A program made the position numbers and the translations under genes. DNA of 29,349 bases, from contig CAZWSC010000088.1 of NCBI GenBank assembly GCA_964636385.1, positions 1-29,349 on the forward strand. Reading direction: 5' to 3'. Positions 19,494-28,516 of this stretch are shown here, piece after piece. The stretch comes from CAZWSC01 sp964636385. Its GTDB lineage: Bacteria > Eisenbacteria > RBG-16-71-46 > CAIMUX01. The first letter of the stretch is position 1. Each line of letters opens with the position of its first letter. The notes under the pieces are model-generated. The model was not told where the DNA came from. It saw only the letters and a list, made by a program, of their open reading frames with translations, and did not search any database.

Positions 19494-20966
19494 ATGATGA
19501 ATGGTACACAGGACAGTGCAGCGGCGCAGCCGTCCGGGTCCGCGGAACAGAGCGCCGGAACAAACACGAACACGAAGCGTGCGGTAATCGGCAGGCTGGC
19601 CGCCTGGTGCGTGTGGGCGGCGGCGATCGTGATCGGCTTCATGGCACCCCTCTGGTACTGGCGGGGCGGCCTGGTTGAACTGGAGACCCTGCACTTCATC
19701 AGGAGCTATCTTGCAGATCGCAGCCTCTTGTCCATCATCTTCGATCCCGAGGTCAACGACTTCGGATGCTACCAGGCGCGCGAGCTGAGCTACCTCGTCG
19801 ACTACATCGATGCCCGCGTCTTCGCTTCCCTGCTGGGCAGGGGCATCCTGCTGTTCACCCCGATGAGCGCCTGGTTGGCCACCCTTCTGACCACGGTCGT
19901 GTATCTGGTCTCGGTCAGGCGCCTGACCCGGTTGCCGGCGCTCCTGACAGGGTTTCTCCTGCTGCTCTACTTCAGCAACTTCGTTTTCATCTCTACTGCA
20001 GGCATGCACTACCGCTCCACCAAGCCGCTGCTGGCGCCGGTCCTCATGGCCGCGATCTTCTACGTCTGGCATCTCCTCAGCCGGGAGACGGGGGACACCC
20101 GCGCAGGCAGGCGCGGGCCGGCTCTTGTGTTCGCTCTCTTCCTGCTCATGGGGCTTCTGGACCGGCAGGGCTTCTTCTATGCCGCCATGGGTTGCGGGCT
20201 GCTGGTCATGAATGCGGTGATCTGGCGGGGCCGCCGCGACCTTGCCTGGAGCGCCGGCGCAGCAGTCGGCTCCCTGATGCTGTACAACCTGGTGCTGGCC
20301 CCCATGACAATAGAGCTGGCGAACGGCTACAGGCCCAGCTTCCACTACCAGCGGCTGCCTGTCGCCGAGCTCTTCTCGAATCCTCTGCGCTGGCTGCACG
20401 GGGGCAAGCTCGTGCTGGAGGCAAACTCGCTGCTCATGGGAGGCATCCCGTACCTGGCAAGCGCTGTGATACTGGCCGGCCTCCTGGTGGTGCTCTGGCG
20501 GGGCGGGCACGGGAAGACCGCCATTGTCATGCTCCTTGCGCTGGCGGGCCAGGCGGCCATGCTTGCGATGATGATCGTGCGCCACCCTTATGTTTACGAA
20601 TGGGTGGATCATCGGCTCTGGTACTACCCGCTGCCGTTCCAGCTTATGCTTCTCGCAGGCGTGACCATTGTCATCAGCGTCTCCCTGGCCGGCTGGAGCC
20701 GGTGGCGTCGTGGACTGCTCTATCTCCTCCTCGCGGCAGCCATAGGCGGCAATCTTGTGCGCTGGGACACCTACCGTGACGGCATGCTGCAATCCCACTG
20801 GTTCCCGCGGATCTACATCCAGAGCGGGATCATCAAGGGTTCGCTGCGCGAGGGAAGGCCACTGCCCCGCCTCGATCCCCAGTACAGGGAGTTCTACGAG
20901 TACTGCGCTGGGCGGAGTCAGGTCAGTCAACCTGCGCGTCCTGTCGAACGACGGAGGCCTTCCTGA
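19494..20966 (+). CDS. Polytopic membrane protein of unknown function
   Basis: This 490-residue protein has about nine to eleven hydrophobic segments, the first after a polar 30-residue N-terminus (WCVWAAAIVIGFMAPLWYW) and the last near residue 420 (LLYLLLAAAIGG). The overall plan, a long loop after the first helix (about residues 60-90) followed by many helices, resembles GT-C-type glycosyltransferases or related integral membrane proteins, but I see no diagnostic motif. The ATG at 19494 (next codon also ATG) has AAGGTCGG upstream; an in-frame ATG at 19410 would add a soluble 28-residue leader without a ribosome-binding site. It stands alone before the flagellar operon, and its context gives no clue to function. 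Confidence 0.75.
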   Translation: MMNGTQDSAAAQPSGSAEQSAGTNTNTKRAVIGRLAAWCVWAAAIVIGFMAPLWYWRGGLVELETLHFIRSYLADRSLLSIIFDPEVNDFGCYQARELSYLVDYIDARVFASLLGRGILLFTPMSAWLATLLTTVVYLVSVRRLTRLPALLTGFLLLLYFSNFVFISTAGMHYRSTKPLLAPVLMAAIFYVWHLLSRETGDTRAGRRGPALVFALFLLMGLLDRQGFFYAAMGCGLLVMNAVIWRGRRDLAWSAGAAVGSLMLYNLVLAPMTIELANGYRPSFHYQRLPVAELFSNPLRWLHGGKLVLEANSLLMGGIPYLASAVILAGLLVVLWRGGHGKTAIVMLLALAGQAAMLAMMIVRHPYVYEWVDHRLWYYPLPFQLMLLAGVTIVISVSLAGWSRWRRGLLYLLLAAAIGGNLVRWDTYRDGMLQSHWFPRIYIQSGIIKGSLREGRPLPRLDPQYREFYEYCAGRSQVSQPARPVERRRPS

Positions 20967-21176
20967 TTGGGCTCAGTCGAGGGAAGACGTCTGCTGGAGA
21001 ATGATCACCCCCCGCGCCGCAGCCCCCCCGCGGATAACTTCTTTCCGCCCCCGGGGAAGATCTTTCCCACCCCCGTCCTTCGACCCCCTTCCGACCGCTG
21101 ACACCGGCACGCCAGCGACCCCCGAACCCCCTCATGCATAACGAGTTGCGAAATCGAATCCCCTGGTGCCGCCCGC

Positions 21177-21192
21177 TGGCACGCAGGTTGTA
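21177..21192 (+). promoter_or_regulatory. Candidate sigma-54 promoter for the flagellar operon
   Basis: TGGCAC, five bases, then TTGTA matches the -24/-12 pattern (TGGCAC-N5-TTGC) except for T in place of C in the -12 element. It would start transcription near 21203, about 140 bases before flgB. Flagellar rod genes are under sigma-54 control in many bacteria, so the position fits. Confidence 0.5.
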
Positions 21193-21224
21193 GGTGTCAT
21201 GACGGCCCAACCGGGTCCGGGTGC

Positions 21225-21259
21225 CCGGGAGTGGGGGAGGCTCACTGCTCCACTCCCGG
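21225..21259 (+). promoter_or_regulatory. 10-bp perfect stem-loop in the flgB leader
   Basis: CCGGGAGTGG (21225-21234) pairs fully with CCACTCCCGG (21250-21259) around a 15-base loop. It would form in the 5' leader if transcription starts at the sigma-54-like site. It could control stability or attenuation, or be a terminator for the upstream gene; no T-run follows. Confidence 0.5.
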
Positions 21260-21344
21260 CCCTGTGGCTTACGAGACTGAGCCGGGCGCCAGGGATGCAG
21301 AGGATGTCGGCGCCTGATCCGGTGAGAAGGGAAAGAGGTTGGTC

Positions 21345-21749
21345 ATGATCCAGAGAATCGTGTTCGGGAGCGGAACCTGGGAGCGGGCCAAGGCGTCGCT
21401 GGACGCCGGCGCTCTCCGCCAGAAGACGATCGCCTCCAACATCGCCAATGCCGCCACGCCCGGCTACAGGGCGAAGAAGGTTGTCTTCGAGGAGATGCTG
21501 AAGTCCGAATCGAACCGCCTTCCCCTTGACCGCCGCGATGAACGGCACATCGGGTCCTCCGTTGCTTCGACGCCGGGGCCCCAGGTGAGACTGCGAGGCG
21601 GCGACCCGACCGCAGGCGGCGTCAACAACGTCTCGATCGAAGCCGAGCTCACGGAGCTCACGAAGAACACGGTGCACTTCCAGTCGGTCGCGCAGCTTCT
21701 TGCCAACAGGTACAGGGGTGTCCGCGATGCGATCAGGCCCGGTTCATGA
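21345..21749 (+). CDS. flgB: Flagellar basal-body rod protein FlgB
   Basis: This 134-residue protein is a proximal rod subunit. The N-terminus has the family block LRQKTIASNIANAATPGYRAKKV, and the C-terminus has the heptad-like VNNVSIEAELTELTKNTVHFQSVAQLLANRYRGVRDAI typical of FlgB, where the two ends form a coiled coil. Length is near that of other FlgB proteins (about 130-140). The ATG at 21345 is preceded by AAAGAGG; an in-frame TTG lies six bases upstream. It opens the operon and is followed by flgC 95 bases later. Confidence 0.93.
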   Translation: MIQRIVFGSGTWERAKASLDAGALRQKTIASNIANAATPGYRAKKVVFEEMLKSESNRLPLDRRDERHIGSSVASTPGPQVRLRGGDPTAGGVNNVSIEAELTELTKNTVHFQSVAQLLANRYRGVRDAIRPGS

Positions 21750-21844
21750 GCCTGAAGCGCCATGGCCCCGGATCTGAGGGGATGGACCGAATGGATGGAC
21801 GGATGAGAGCCCGGCCCGACCGGGGCTGCTGAGGGGATTGACGG

Positions 21845-22345
21845 ATGAAGGTCTCTTACCTGAGCGGAATGAACATCTCGGCCTCCGGTCTCGCGGCGCA
21901 GCGTGAGGCGATGAACGCGGCTGCCGAGAACCTCGCCAATGCGCAGACGACGCGCACCGCCTCGGGCGATCCGTACAGGCGAAAGGTGGTTCCCCTGACC
22001 GAGGATCCGCGCTCCTTCGAGGTGGAGAACAGGTCGGCTGCGGCGCGCATGGCGCTGGAGCGCACGAACCCGGAGCACATCCAGCCCTCGCCGCGACCAA
22101 CCTCGTCGCGGGCGACCCTGGCCGGAGTCAGGGCGACTGTGGCGGAGGATATGTCCGAGTTCCCGATGGTCTACGACCCGGGCCACCCGGATGCGGATGA
22201 GGAGGGGATGGTGCGCATGCCGAACGTCGATGTCGCCAACGAGATGGTGACCCTGATGGTGGCATCGCGCGCATATGAGGCGAATGTTGCGGCGCTGCAG
22301 GCAGCACGCAAGGTGGCCGAGGCCGGCCTGAATATGGCCCGCTGA
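21845..22345 (+). CDS. flgC: Flagellar basal-body rod protein FlgC
   Basis: This 166-residue rod protein has the FlgC N-terminal block MNISASGLAAQREAMNAAAENLANA and the C-terminal helix VANEMVTLMVASRAYEANVAAL. It is somewhat longer than enterobacterial FlgC (about 134) because the middle region (residues 60-110) is extended with serine and arginine. The upstream GAGGGGATTGACGG holds the ribosome-binding site. It is flanked by flgB and fliE, the usual order. Confidence 0.95.
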   Translation: MKVSYLSGMNISASGLAAQREAMNAAAENLANAQTTRTASGDPYRRKVVPLTEDPRSFEVENRSAAARMALERTNPEHIQPSPRPTSSRATLAGVRATVAEDMSEFPMVYDPGHPDADEEGMVRMPNVDVANEMVTLMVASRAYEANVAALQAARKVAEAGLNMAR

Positions 22346-22373
22346 TCGGGGCTGATAACGGAGGAGACGGGAG

Positions 22374-22691
22374 ATGATCGAGGGAGTAGGTGGAAGGCAG
22401 TTTCCGATCCGCATGCCGCAGGAACTCCCGGGGCTCGATTCTGTGCAGGCCGGCCGGGCCGGCTCTCCCGGCGGCGGCTTCGTCGATGCCATGAAGGAAG
22501 TCGTCGGCGAGGCGAATCATCTCCAACTCCGCGCACAGGGACTGATGGATGCATTCGTTCGAGGCGAGGTCGCCGACCTTCACACGGTGGTGCTTGCGCA
22601 ACAGGAGTCGGGGATTGCGATGAGGCTCGTGCTCGAGATGCGGGACAAGCTCCTGCAGTCCTACCAGGAGATCATGCGGATGTCGATGTAG
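22374..22691 (+). CDS. fliE: Flagellar hook-basal body complex protein FliE
   Basis: This 105-residue protein links the MS ring to the rod. Residues 35-105 carry the family pattern GGGFVDAMKEVVGEANHLQ, HTVVLAQQESGIAMRLVLEMRDKLLQSYQEIMRM, with a helical C-terminus. Its ATG follows GGAGACGGGAG. It lies between flgC and fliF, as in most flagellar operons. The 140 bases between fliE and fliF show no gene. Confidence 0.93.
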   Translation: MIEGVGGRQFPIRMPQELPGLDSVQAGRAGSPGGGFVDAMKEVVGEANHLQLRAQGLMDAFVRGEVADLHTVVLAQQESGIAMRLVLEMRDKLLQSYQEIMRMSM

Positions 22692-22832
22692 CCGGAGGCC
22701 TGAGGCCGAACCGGTCGGGACTTTGATGATGTCGATGCAGTTGGCGGTCCGACCCGGTGAGTGACACGGGCCGGCGGGCGGACGGACAGGCACTGAGGCG
22801 GATGGAAGACTGATGCAAGGAATGGGGACCAG

Positions 22833-24323
22833 ATGGAGTTGCTGAGCAGGATGGGCGCCGTGTGGCGGAGGCTCAATCCAAACCAGAAGCTGCTCTTCGG
22901 CACCCTGGGAGCGGCCTTTGTCGTCATGGTCGTTTCCCTGGGGCTCTGGGTCGCCAGGCCCGAGTACGGCGTCCTCTTCGCCAACCTCGATCCGGCCGAC
23001 GGCTCGGGCATCATCGATGAACTCAGTTCCCAGAACATCACCTACAGGGTCGAGGGCGGCGGCCGGACCATCCTGATCCCGAAGGAGCGCGTCTACGAAA
23101 CGCGCCTGTCGCTCGCGGGCCGCGGGTTGCCGGGATCGGGCAGCGGCTACGAGATCCTCGACACGAACAAGCTGGGATGGACCGACTTCGTGCAGAAGTT
23201 CCAGTACAGGCGTGCGCTGGAGGGGGAGATCGCAAGGACGATCCAGTCGATCGCGGAGATCCAGGCCGCGCGAGTGCATCTCGCAACCCCAGAGCCGAGC
23301 CTCTTCATCAACGAGGAGAAGCCCGCCACCGCCTCCGTAATGGTGCGCCTGCGGCCCGGAGGACGGCTCAGCGGCGCCAATGTCCAGGGGATCGTGCATC
23401 TCGTCTCATCGGCGGTGGAGAACCTCTCTCCCGAGAACGTCACGGTCATCGACATGCGCGGCAATCTCCTCAGCCAGCCGAAGGGGGATCAGCTCCTCGG
23501 CGCCACGGCGGACCAGATCTCGATCGTGCGCGGTCTCGAGGAGCAGCTCGGCGAGAAGGTGCAGACACTCCTCGAGACGGTTCTCGGACCCGGCAAGTCT
23601 GTCGTACGGATCGCGGCGGAGATGGACTTCCAGAAGGCGGAGCGGACGGTTGAGAGCTACGACGCCGACAGCCCTGTCGTCCGCAGCGAGGAGCGCTCGG
23701 AGGGCAGCGACACGGAGGGTGGGAGGAGCGAGACCTCCACGACCAACTACGAGATCTCCCGAACGGTCGAGCGCATCGTGTCGCCCAGCGGAAACGTGCG
23801 AAGGATAACCGCGTCGGTGTTCGTCGACGGAACCTACCGCGACCTCGCCGACGGATCCACGGAGTACGTGCCCCGCGAAGCAGGGGAGATGCAGAAGTTC
23901 GAGGGGATCATCCGCAACGCCATCGGATTCGATGCCGCACGCGGCGACCAGCTGACCGTCGAGAACATAGCCTTCGACACTTCCTATCTGGACCGGGAAC
24001 GGATGGAGATGGAGAAGACCCAGCGGATGCAGATGATCACGGATGTCGGCGGGCGGGTCGTGACCATCGTTGTGATCCTCGTTCTGCTCCTCTTCCTGGC
24101 ACGCTCGCTGAAGCGCATGCGCCTGGCCCCAGGCCCTGCCACGAAGGCGGAGGTGGGCAGGAGGGTTGATGTCCGCAGCGCAGAGGTAATGGATGAGTTC
24201 CCCGAGCTGCCGATGGACAACCCCCGCGCGGTGCAGATCCAGACGAAGGTCAAGACCCTTGCGCAGGAGAGCCCGGACTCCCTGGCCCGCCTGATCCGCA
24301 TGTGGGTCAAGGACGCGGCATAG
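22833..24323 (+). CDS. fliF: Flagellar MS-ring protein FliF
   Basis: This 496-residue protein forms the MS ring in the inner membrane. An N-terminal helix (about residues 25-46) is followed by YscJ/FliF ring-building domains (YGVLFANLDPADGSGIIDEL, YRRALEGEIARTIQSI, RVHLATPEPSLF). The charged linker is around residues 285-310. A second helix lies at about 405-425 (VVTIVVILVLLLFLARSL). The C-terminal tail, DSLARLIRMWVKDAA, binds FliG. It is slightly shorter than the enterobacterial protein (about 550). Its ATG has AAGGAA about ten bases upstream. The stop is 14 bases before fliG. Confidence 0.95.
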   Translation: MELLSRMGAVWRRLNPNQKLLFGTLGAAFVVMVVSLGLWVARPEYGVLFANLDPADGSGIIDELSSQNITYRVEGGGRTILIPKERVYETRLSLAGRGLPGSGSGYEILDTNKLGWTDFVQKFQYRRALEGEIARTIQSIAEIQAARVHLATPEPSLFINEEKPATASVMVRLRPGGRLSGANVQGIVHLVSSAVENLSPENVTVIDMRGNLLSQPKGDQLLGATADQISIVRGLEEQLGEKVQTLLETVLGPGKSVVRIAAEMDFQKAERTVESYDADSPVVRSEERSEGSDTEGGRSETSTTNYEISRTVERIVSPSGNVRRITASVFVDGTYRDLADGSTEYVPREAGEMQKFEGIIRNAIGFDAARGDQLTVENIAFDTSYLDRERMEMEKTQRMQMITDVGGRVVTIVVILVLLLFLARSLKRMRLAPGPATKAEVGRRVDVRSAEVMDEFPELPMDNPRAVQIQTKVKTLAQESPDSLARLIRMWVKDAA

Positions 24324-24337
24324 GAGGGGACCGAGCC

Positions 24338-25366
24338 ATGAACCGTAGACAGGGCATCACGGTGAACGACTTCTCCGGCCCCCAGAAGGCCGCCCTCATG
24401 CTCGTGACCATGGGTCCCGAGGCTGCGGCAGCCGTCTTCCGTTCCCTGGAGCCTGATGATGTCGACCTGCTCACTCGTGAAGTCGCCGGCCTCGGTGATG
24501 TGCCCTCCGAGGTGCGGGACCAGATCCTGGAAGAATTCGACGAGATGATGCTCGCCCACAGCTACCTGACCGAGGGCGGCATGCAGGTGGCGAGGGAGAT
24601 CCTCACCAAGGCCATGGGAGCGGAACGTGCGGCTGAGATCCTCGAGAGGGTTCGCAACGCCGACGAGACGGGCGTCTTCCACAAGCTGAACCAGGTGGAT
24701 CAGAAGCAGCTCGTGGCCTTCCTCCAGAATGAGCACCCCCAGACGGTGGCCCTCATCATGGTCAAGCTGAAGCCCCAGGCGGCGGCAGTGGCGCTCGCCT
24801 CGCTTCCCCCCGAAGTGCAGCCTGATGTCGTGAAGCGCATGGCCACCATGGAGCAGATCTCCCCGTCGATGCTCAGCGAGATCCAGTCGGTGCTGCAGAA
24901 GCACCTCAAGACCATGACCCGCGCATCCAGCAACGTGGTGGGCGGTGTGCATACGGCGGCGGAGATTCTCAACCTGGTCGACCGCGCGACGGAGAAGAAC
25001 ATCCTGGGCGTGATGGACCGTGAGAACCCGGAGCTGGCGGTTGCGATCAAGAACCTGATGTTCATCTTCGAGGACATCCTTCTGCTGGGCGACAGGGAGA
25101 TCCAGCGGATCCTCAAGGATGTCGATTCCCGCGACCTTGCCGTGGCGCTGAAGCTCGCCTCGGACGAGGTCAAGGAGAAGATCTTCGGCAACCTGTCCCA
25201 GAGGGCATCCGACATGCTCAAGGATGAGCTGGAGTTCCTGGGGCCGGTGCGCGTCAAGAGCGTGGAAGAGGCGCAGCGCAAGATCGTGGACGTCGTGCGG
25301 CGCCTGGATGAATCCGGCGAGATACAGATCAGCCGGGGCGGCGCCGGGGAGGAACTCGTTGCCTAG
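24338..25366 (+). CDS. fliG: Flagellar motor switch protein FliG
   Basis: This 342-residue rotor protein couples the MS ring to the stator. It has the N-terminal FliF-binding domain (FSGPQKAALMLVTMG), the middle domain with the EHPQT motif, and a C-terminal torque domain (LLGDREIQRILKDVDSRDLAVALK, FLGPVRVKSVEEAQRKIVDVVRRL). The ATG at 24338 is preceded by AGGAGGGG with an eight-base gap. An in-frame ATG at 24302 overlaps fliF and lacks such a site, so it was rejected. The end overlaps the start of fliH. Confidence 0.96.
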   Translation: MNRRQGITVNDFSGPQKAALMLVTMGPEAAAAVFRSLEPDDVDLLTREVAGLGDVPSEVRDQILEEFDEMMLAHSYLTEGGMQVAREILTKAMGAERAAEILERVRNADETGVFHKLNQVDQKQLVAFLQNEHPQTVALIMVKLKPQAAAVALASLPPEVQPDVVKRMATMEQISPSMLSEIQSVLQKHLKTMTRASSNVVGGVHTAAEILNLVDRATEKNILGVMDRENPELAVAIKNLMFIFEDILLLGDREIQRILKDVDSRDLAVALKLASDEVKEKIFGNLSQRASDMLKDELEFLGPVRVKSVEEAQRKIVDVVRRLDESGEIQISRGGAGEELVA

Positions 25367-25985
25367 CGTGCTTCACAAGCCCGCCCTGAAGGGCGGCTAT
25401 TACCTGCGCCCGCCCGACCTGTCGGCCGAGATGCGGATCGCCCCGGCCGAACGTGTCGTGCTCAGCATGCCCGACCTGGAGCAAATGCGAATCGAGGCGT
25501 TGGATGAAGGCAGGATGCAGGCGGCGGAGGAACTGGCCGAGGCGCAGGCGCAGGCGCATGCTGCCGCACGCAGTCTGATAGCCCTCGCCGGGTCGCTGCA
25601 GCAGGAGCGCCGCCGTGTCCTCGAGGATGCGGGGGAGGTGATCGTTTCGATCGCCTACCGGATCGCCGGAAAGATCCTGCGCAGGTCGGTGGAGCAGGAT
25701 CCCCTGGCGGTGATTCCGCTTGTTCGCGAACTCCTGCAGCGCTCGGCGATGCACGGCAGCCTGACTGTGCGTCTCTCGCCCCCTGACTACGCCTGCCTGA
25801 AGGCGAATCTCGATCAGGTCCCCGAGGCGGCGGCGATGGAGGGGTTGCGCCTGCGGCCTGACCCGGCTGTCAGCCCGGGAGGGTGCGCTGTCGAGACCGA
25901 AGCCGGCAGGCTCGACGGGCTGCTGGAGACCCAGCTGGAGAGGGTCGCCGAGGTCCTCCTCCCCAACGGCGAGGCGGCGGCATGA
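25359..25985 (+). CDS. fliH: Flagellar export-apparatus stator FliH
   Basis: This 208-residue protein regulates the FliI ATPase in the export apparatus. A short N-terminal part leads to an alanine- and glutamate-rich helix (AAEELAEAQAQAHAAARSLI, with spaced small residues as in FliH) and then the conserved C-terminal domain (IVSIAYRIAGKILRRSVEQDP, GSLTVRLSPPDYACL). The TTG at 25359 is chosen because GGAGG ends six bases before it; it overlaps the fliG stop by eight bases, suggesting coupling. A GTG at 25368 is the alternative. The stop overlaps the fliI ATG (ATGA). Confidence 0.88.
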   Translation: MPSVLHKPALKGGYYLRPPDLSAEMRIAPAERVVLSMPDLEQMRIEALDEGRMQAAEELAEAQAQAHAAARSLIALAGSLQQERRRVLEDAGEVIVSIAYRIAGKILRRSVEQDPLAVIPLVRELLQRSAMHGSLTVRLSPPDYACLKANLDQVPEAAAMEGLRLRPDPAVSPGGCAVETEAGRLDGLLETQLERVAEVLLPNGEAAA

Positions 25986-27415
25986 GCGCCAATCTGCGAC
26001 ATGCAGGTGCAGGCGGCGGGGCGTTGGAGCAACTCCTCGCGGATCGCCTCGAAGCTCTGATGAACCTCGACACCGTCCGGGAAACCGGCACCGTTGCGAA
26101 GGTGGCCGGGCCGCTCGTCGAGTCCACAGGACCCCGTGCAGCGGTGGGCGAGATCTGCCTCATCCTGTCGGGAGACTCCGCCAGGCCGATCACAGCGGAG
26201 GTCGTCGGCTTCCGTGACCACAGGCTCCTGCTCATGGCCTACGGATCGATGGATGGGTTGCGGGCCGGAGCGGAGGTCCGGGCAACGGGGCATCCGCTTG
26301 CCGCCCCCGTGGGAGACGGTCTTCTCGGGCGTGTTCTGAACGGATTGGGCGAGCCGATCGACGGAAAGGGTCAGCTCATGCGGGCGCGCAGGGTTGCCGT
26401 GTCCGTCAATCCGCCGCATCCGCTGGAGCGGCAGAGGATCAGCGAGCCGCTGGGGACCGGGATCCGCTCGATCGACGGGCTCATCACGATTGGCCGTGGC
26501 CAGCGGATGGGGATCTTCGCCGGAAGCGGCGTCGGCAAGTCGGTTCTCCTCGGTACGATCGCGCGCCGCACCGATGCCGAGGTCGCGGTGGTTGCCCTGG
26601 TCGGCGAGCGTGGACGCGAGGTAAAGGAGTTCCTCGAGAGGGACCTGACCGACGAGGGGCTGAGGCGTTCGGTCGTCATCGTCGCCACTTCGGAGCAGCC
26701 GCCCCTGGCGCGGGTGAAGGCTGCGCTGCTGGCCACGCGGGTTGCCGAGTACTTCCGCGATCAGGGGAAGGATGTCCTCCTGATGATGGATTCCCTGACC
26801 CGTTTCGCAATGGCCCAGCGGGAGGTCGGGCTTCTGGCGGGAGAACCCCCGACGACGAAGGGTTATACACCCTCGGTCTTCGCGGCGCTGCCGCAGCTTC
26901 TGGAGCGGGCCGGGACTTCCAGCAAGGGGTCCGTCACCGGCCTTTACACGGTACTGGTTGAAGGCGACGACCTGAACGATCCGGTTGCGGATGCCGCCCG
27001 TTCGGTCCTGGACGGGCACATCGTGCTCAGCAGGAAGCTCGCCACACACAACCACTACCCGGCAGTCGATGTTCTGGAGAGCGTGTCGAGGGTCATGCCG
27101 GCTGTAGCCCTGCCCGGGCAGATGGAGGCGCAGGCCCGCGTTCGCGAATGGCTGGCCGCCTGGCGCGAGTCCGAGGATCTTATTCAGCTCGGAGCCTACG
27201 TGAGCGGCACCAACCCGACTGTGGACGAGTCGATCGCGCGGATGCCGGTGATAACCGGGTTTCTCAGACAGGCAGGCGGGGAGGGGACGCCGCTGGGCGA
27301 GACGGTTGAGCGCCTGATCGAACTGGCGACATCGGATCCGGCTGAACCGGCCGGCGCCGGTGATGAGGCCCGGGATCCGGCATCCAGCGGGATCCGGGGG
27401 AGGAACGCGGCATGA
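25982..27415 (+). CDS. fliI: Flagellar protein export ATPase FliI
   Basis: This 477-residue protein is the F1-beta-like ATPase that prepares export substrates. It has the Walker A motif GSGVGKS (about residues 180-186), VALVGERGREVKEFLE, the Walker B aspartate in VLLMMDSLTRFAMAQRE, and the late signature DGHIVLSRKLATHNHYPAVDVL. Length is normal for the family, with a glycine- and proline-rich tail of about 25 residues. The ATG overlaps the fliH stop. The stop of fliI overlaps the fliJ ATG by four bases. Confidence 0.97.
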   Translation: MSANLRHAGAGGGALEQLLADRLEALMNLDTVRETGTVAKVAGPLVESTGPRAAVGEICLILSGDSARPITAEVVGFRDHRLLLMAYGSMDGLRAGAEVRATGHPLAAPVGDGLLGRVLNGLGEPIDGKGQLMRARRVAVSVNPPHPLERQRISEPLGTGIRSIDGLITIGRGQRMGIFAGSGVGKSVLLGTIARRTDAEVAVVALVGERGREVKEFLERDLTDEGLRRSVVIVATSEQPPLARVKAALLATRVAEYFRDQGKDVLLMMDSLTRFAMAQREVGLLAGEPPTTKGYTPSVFAALPQLLERAGTSSKGSVTGLYTVLVEGDDLNDPVADAARSVLDGHIVLSRKLATHNHYPAVDVLESVSRVMPAVALPGQMEAQARVREWLAAWRESEDLIQLGAYVSGTNPTVDESIARMPVITGFLRQAGGEGTPLGETVERLIELATSDPAEPAGAGDEARDPASSGIRGRNAA

Positions 27416-27855
27416 GGAAGTTCAGCTTTGCGCTCGAGGGTGCCGCAAGGGTGCGGGAACTGCGTGTCAGGGCATGCCAGGCCGAACTGGCCAGGACAGA
27501 GCTCGAACTGCAGGCGGCAGAGGAGGAGAGCAGGCAGGCCGGGGAGGCTGTGCGCCGGTCGATGCAGTCGGCGCCTCAGGGGATGATGGTGCAGGTGCAC
27601 CACCTGCTTGAGAGGGACGATCGTCTGCGCCGGCTGAAGGCCGACGCCCGGGTAAAGGAGGAGAACTTGAAGCGCAACCTTACCGAGGTCGAAGAGGGCC
27701 GCGCCCGGCTGGTGGAGGCCCGCCGCGGAGCGAAGGCTGTGGAGAAGATCCGTGAGCGCCGCTATATCGAGTTCCTGCGGGCGGTGCTTAGCGATGAACA
27801 GAAGACGACCGACGAGGCGGCCTCGCGCATTCACAGGAGCAGGGAGGCCGCGTGA
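27412..27855 (+). CDS. fliJ: Flagellar export chaperone FliJ
   Basis: This 147-residue protein is almost entirely helical and coiled-coil, as expected for FliJ, the general chaperone and central stalk of the export ATPase. The N-terminus (KFSFALEGAARVRELRVRACQAEL) and the glutamate/arginine-rich heptads fit the family, whose sequences are weakly conserved, so position directly after fliI carries much of the call. The ATG overlaps the fliI stop; its own stop overlaps the next GTG. Confidence 0.85.
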   Translation: MRKFSFALEGAARVRELRVRACQAELARTELELQAAEEESRQAGEAVRRSMQSAPQGMMVQVHHLLERDDRLRRLKADARVKEENLKRNLTEVEEGRARLVEARRGAKAVEKIRERRYIEFLRAVLSDEQKTTDEAASRIHRSREAA

Positions 27856-28469
27856 TCCACAGCGGGGTCACAGTCCGGCGCAGCGGCAGCGAGGGGGCGG
27901 GCGCCGCGGGTTCCTTCTTCCTCCTGGTTATCGGAGGAGGGCTGACCATGGTTGTGATCGGGCTGTTCCTCACCGGCCTCGCGCAGGAGCAGATCATCCC
28001 CTACTTCCGCAATCGCGCGCAGACGGCAATGGAAGGAGCGAAGAGGAAGATGGAGGAGAAGATCTCGCCCAGGGCGGAGACGGAGCCCGGGGCCCCGGTC
28101 CCGGTGGAGAAGGAGATAGACGCCCTCGCAGCATTCCTTACACAGGCCGAGACACACAAGAGGATGCTGGAGGAGGAGAGGAGAGAGCTCGAAGTGGTGC
28201 GCGCCAGGATCGACAGCCTCAGGGCCGTGAGCGTGGCGGACCAGAATGAGGAGCTGACAAGGCAGGCGAAGCTGCTGGCCGGCATGCGTCCGGACGAGGC
28301 TGCGCGCGTTCTATCCATGATGGATGACGGGTCGGTGCGCGGGATCATCACGGCGATGAACTCCCGCGATGCGGCAAAGGTTGTCGCGCAGATGGATGCG
28401 AGGCGCGTGGCGCGGCTCTCCATGACCGCTCTGCGGCAGGCGGAGGCGAGCGTCCAGGTGCGTCCCTGA
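27852..28469 (+). CDS. MotE-like flagellar stator chaperone (MgtE N-terminal-domain protein)
   Basis: This 205-residue protein has one transmembrane helix (about residues 17-40, FFLLVIGGGLTMVVIGLFL), a coiled-coil region (about 75-135), and a C-terminal MgtE-N-like domain (LAGMRPDEAARVLSMMDDGSVRGIITAMNSRDAAKVVAQMD, shown here only in part). Proteins of this type follow fliJ in many operons and have been named MotE, a chaperone for the periplasmic stator protein MotC. The GTG start overlaps the fliJ stop (GTGA), and the C-terminal domain is intact. The role is inferred from domain order and position. Confidence 0.8.
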   Translation: MIHSGVTVRRSGSEGAGAAGSFFLLVIGGGLTMVVIGLFLTGLAQEQIIPYFRNRAQTAMEGAKRKMEEKISPRAETEPGAPVPVEKEIDALAAFLTQAETHKRMLEEERRELEVVRARIDSLRAVSVADQNEELTRQAKLLAGMRPDEAARVLSMMDDGSVRGIITAMNSRDAAKVVAQMDARRVARLSMTALRQAEASVQVRP

Positions 28470-28516
28470 ACCCCGCGAGGTTCGGACACGCAGCCGGCGG
28501 AGAAGGCGGACAGAGC

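Larger units (their letters stand above)
20967..21344. promoter_or_regulatory. Regulatory region upstream of the flagellar operon
   Basis: No gene was recognised. It holds C-rich runs (around 21008-21030), a near-palindrome around GAAGATCTTTC at about 21055-21067, a sigma-54-like promoter (21177-21192) and a strong stem-loop (21225-21259). GAGAAGGGAAAGAGG before 21345 contains the flgB ribosome-binding site. Confidence 0.5.

Noticed and set aside
19446..20930. A 494-codon minus-strand frame opposite the membrane protein
   Set aside because: Its product is rich in Gln, His, Glu and Pro, as expected for the antisense of hydrophobic codons; the plus strand shows regular membrane helices and a plausible start.
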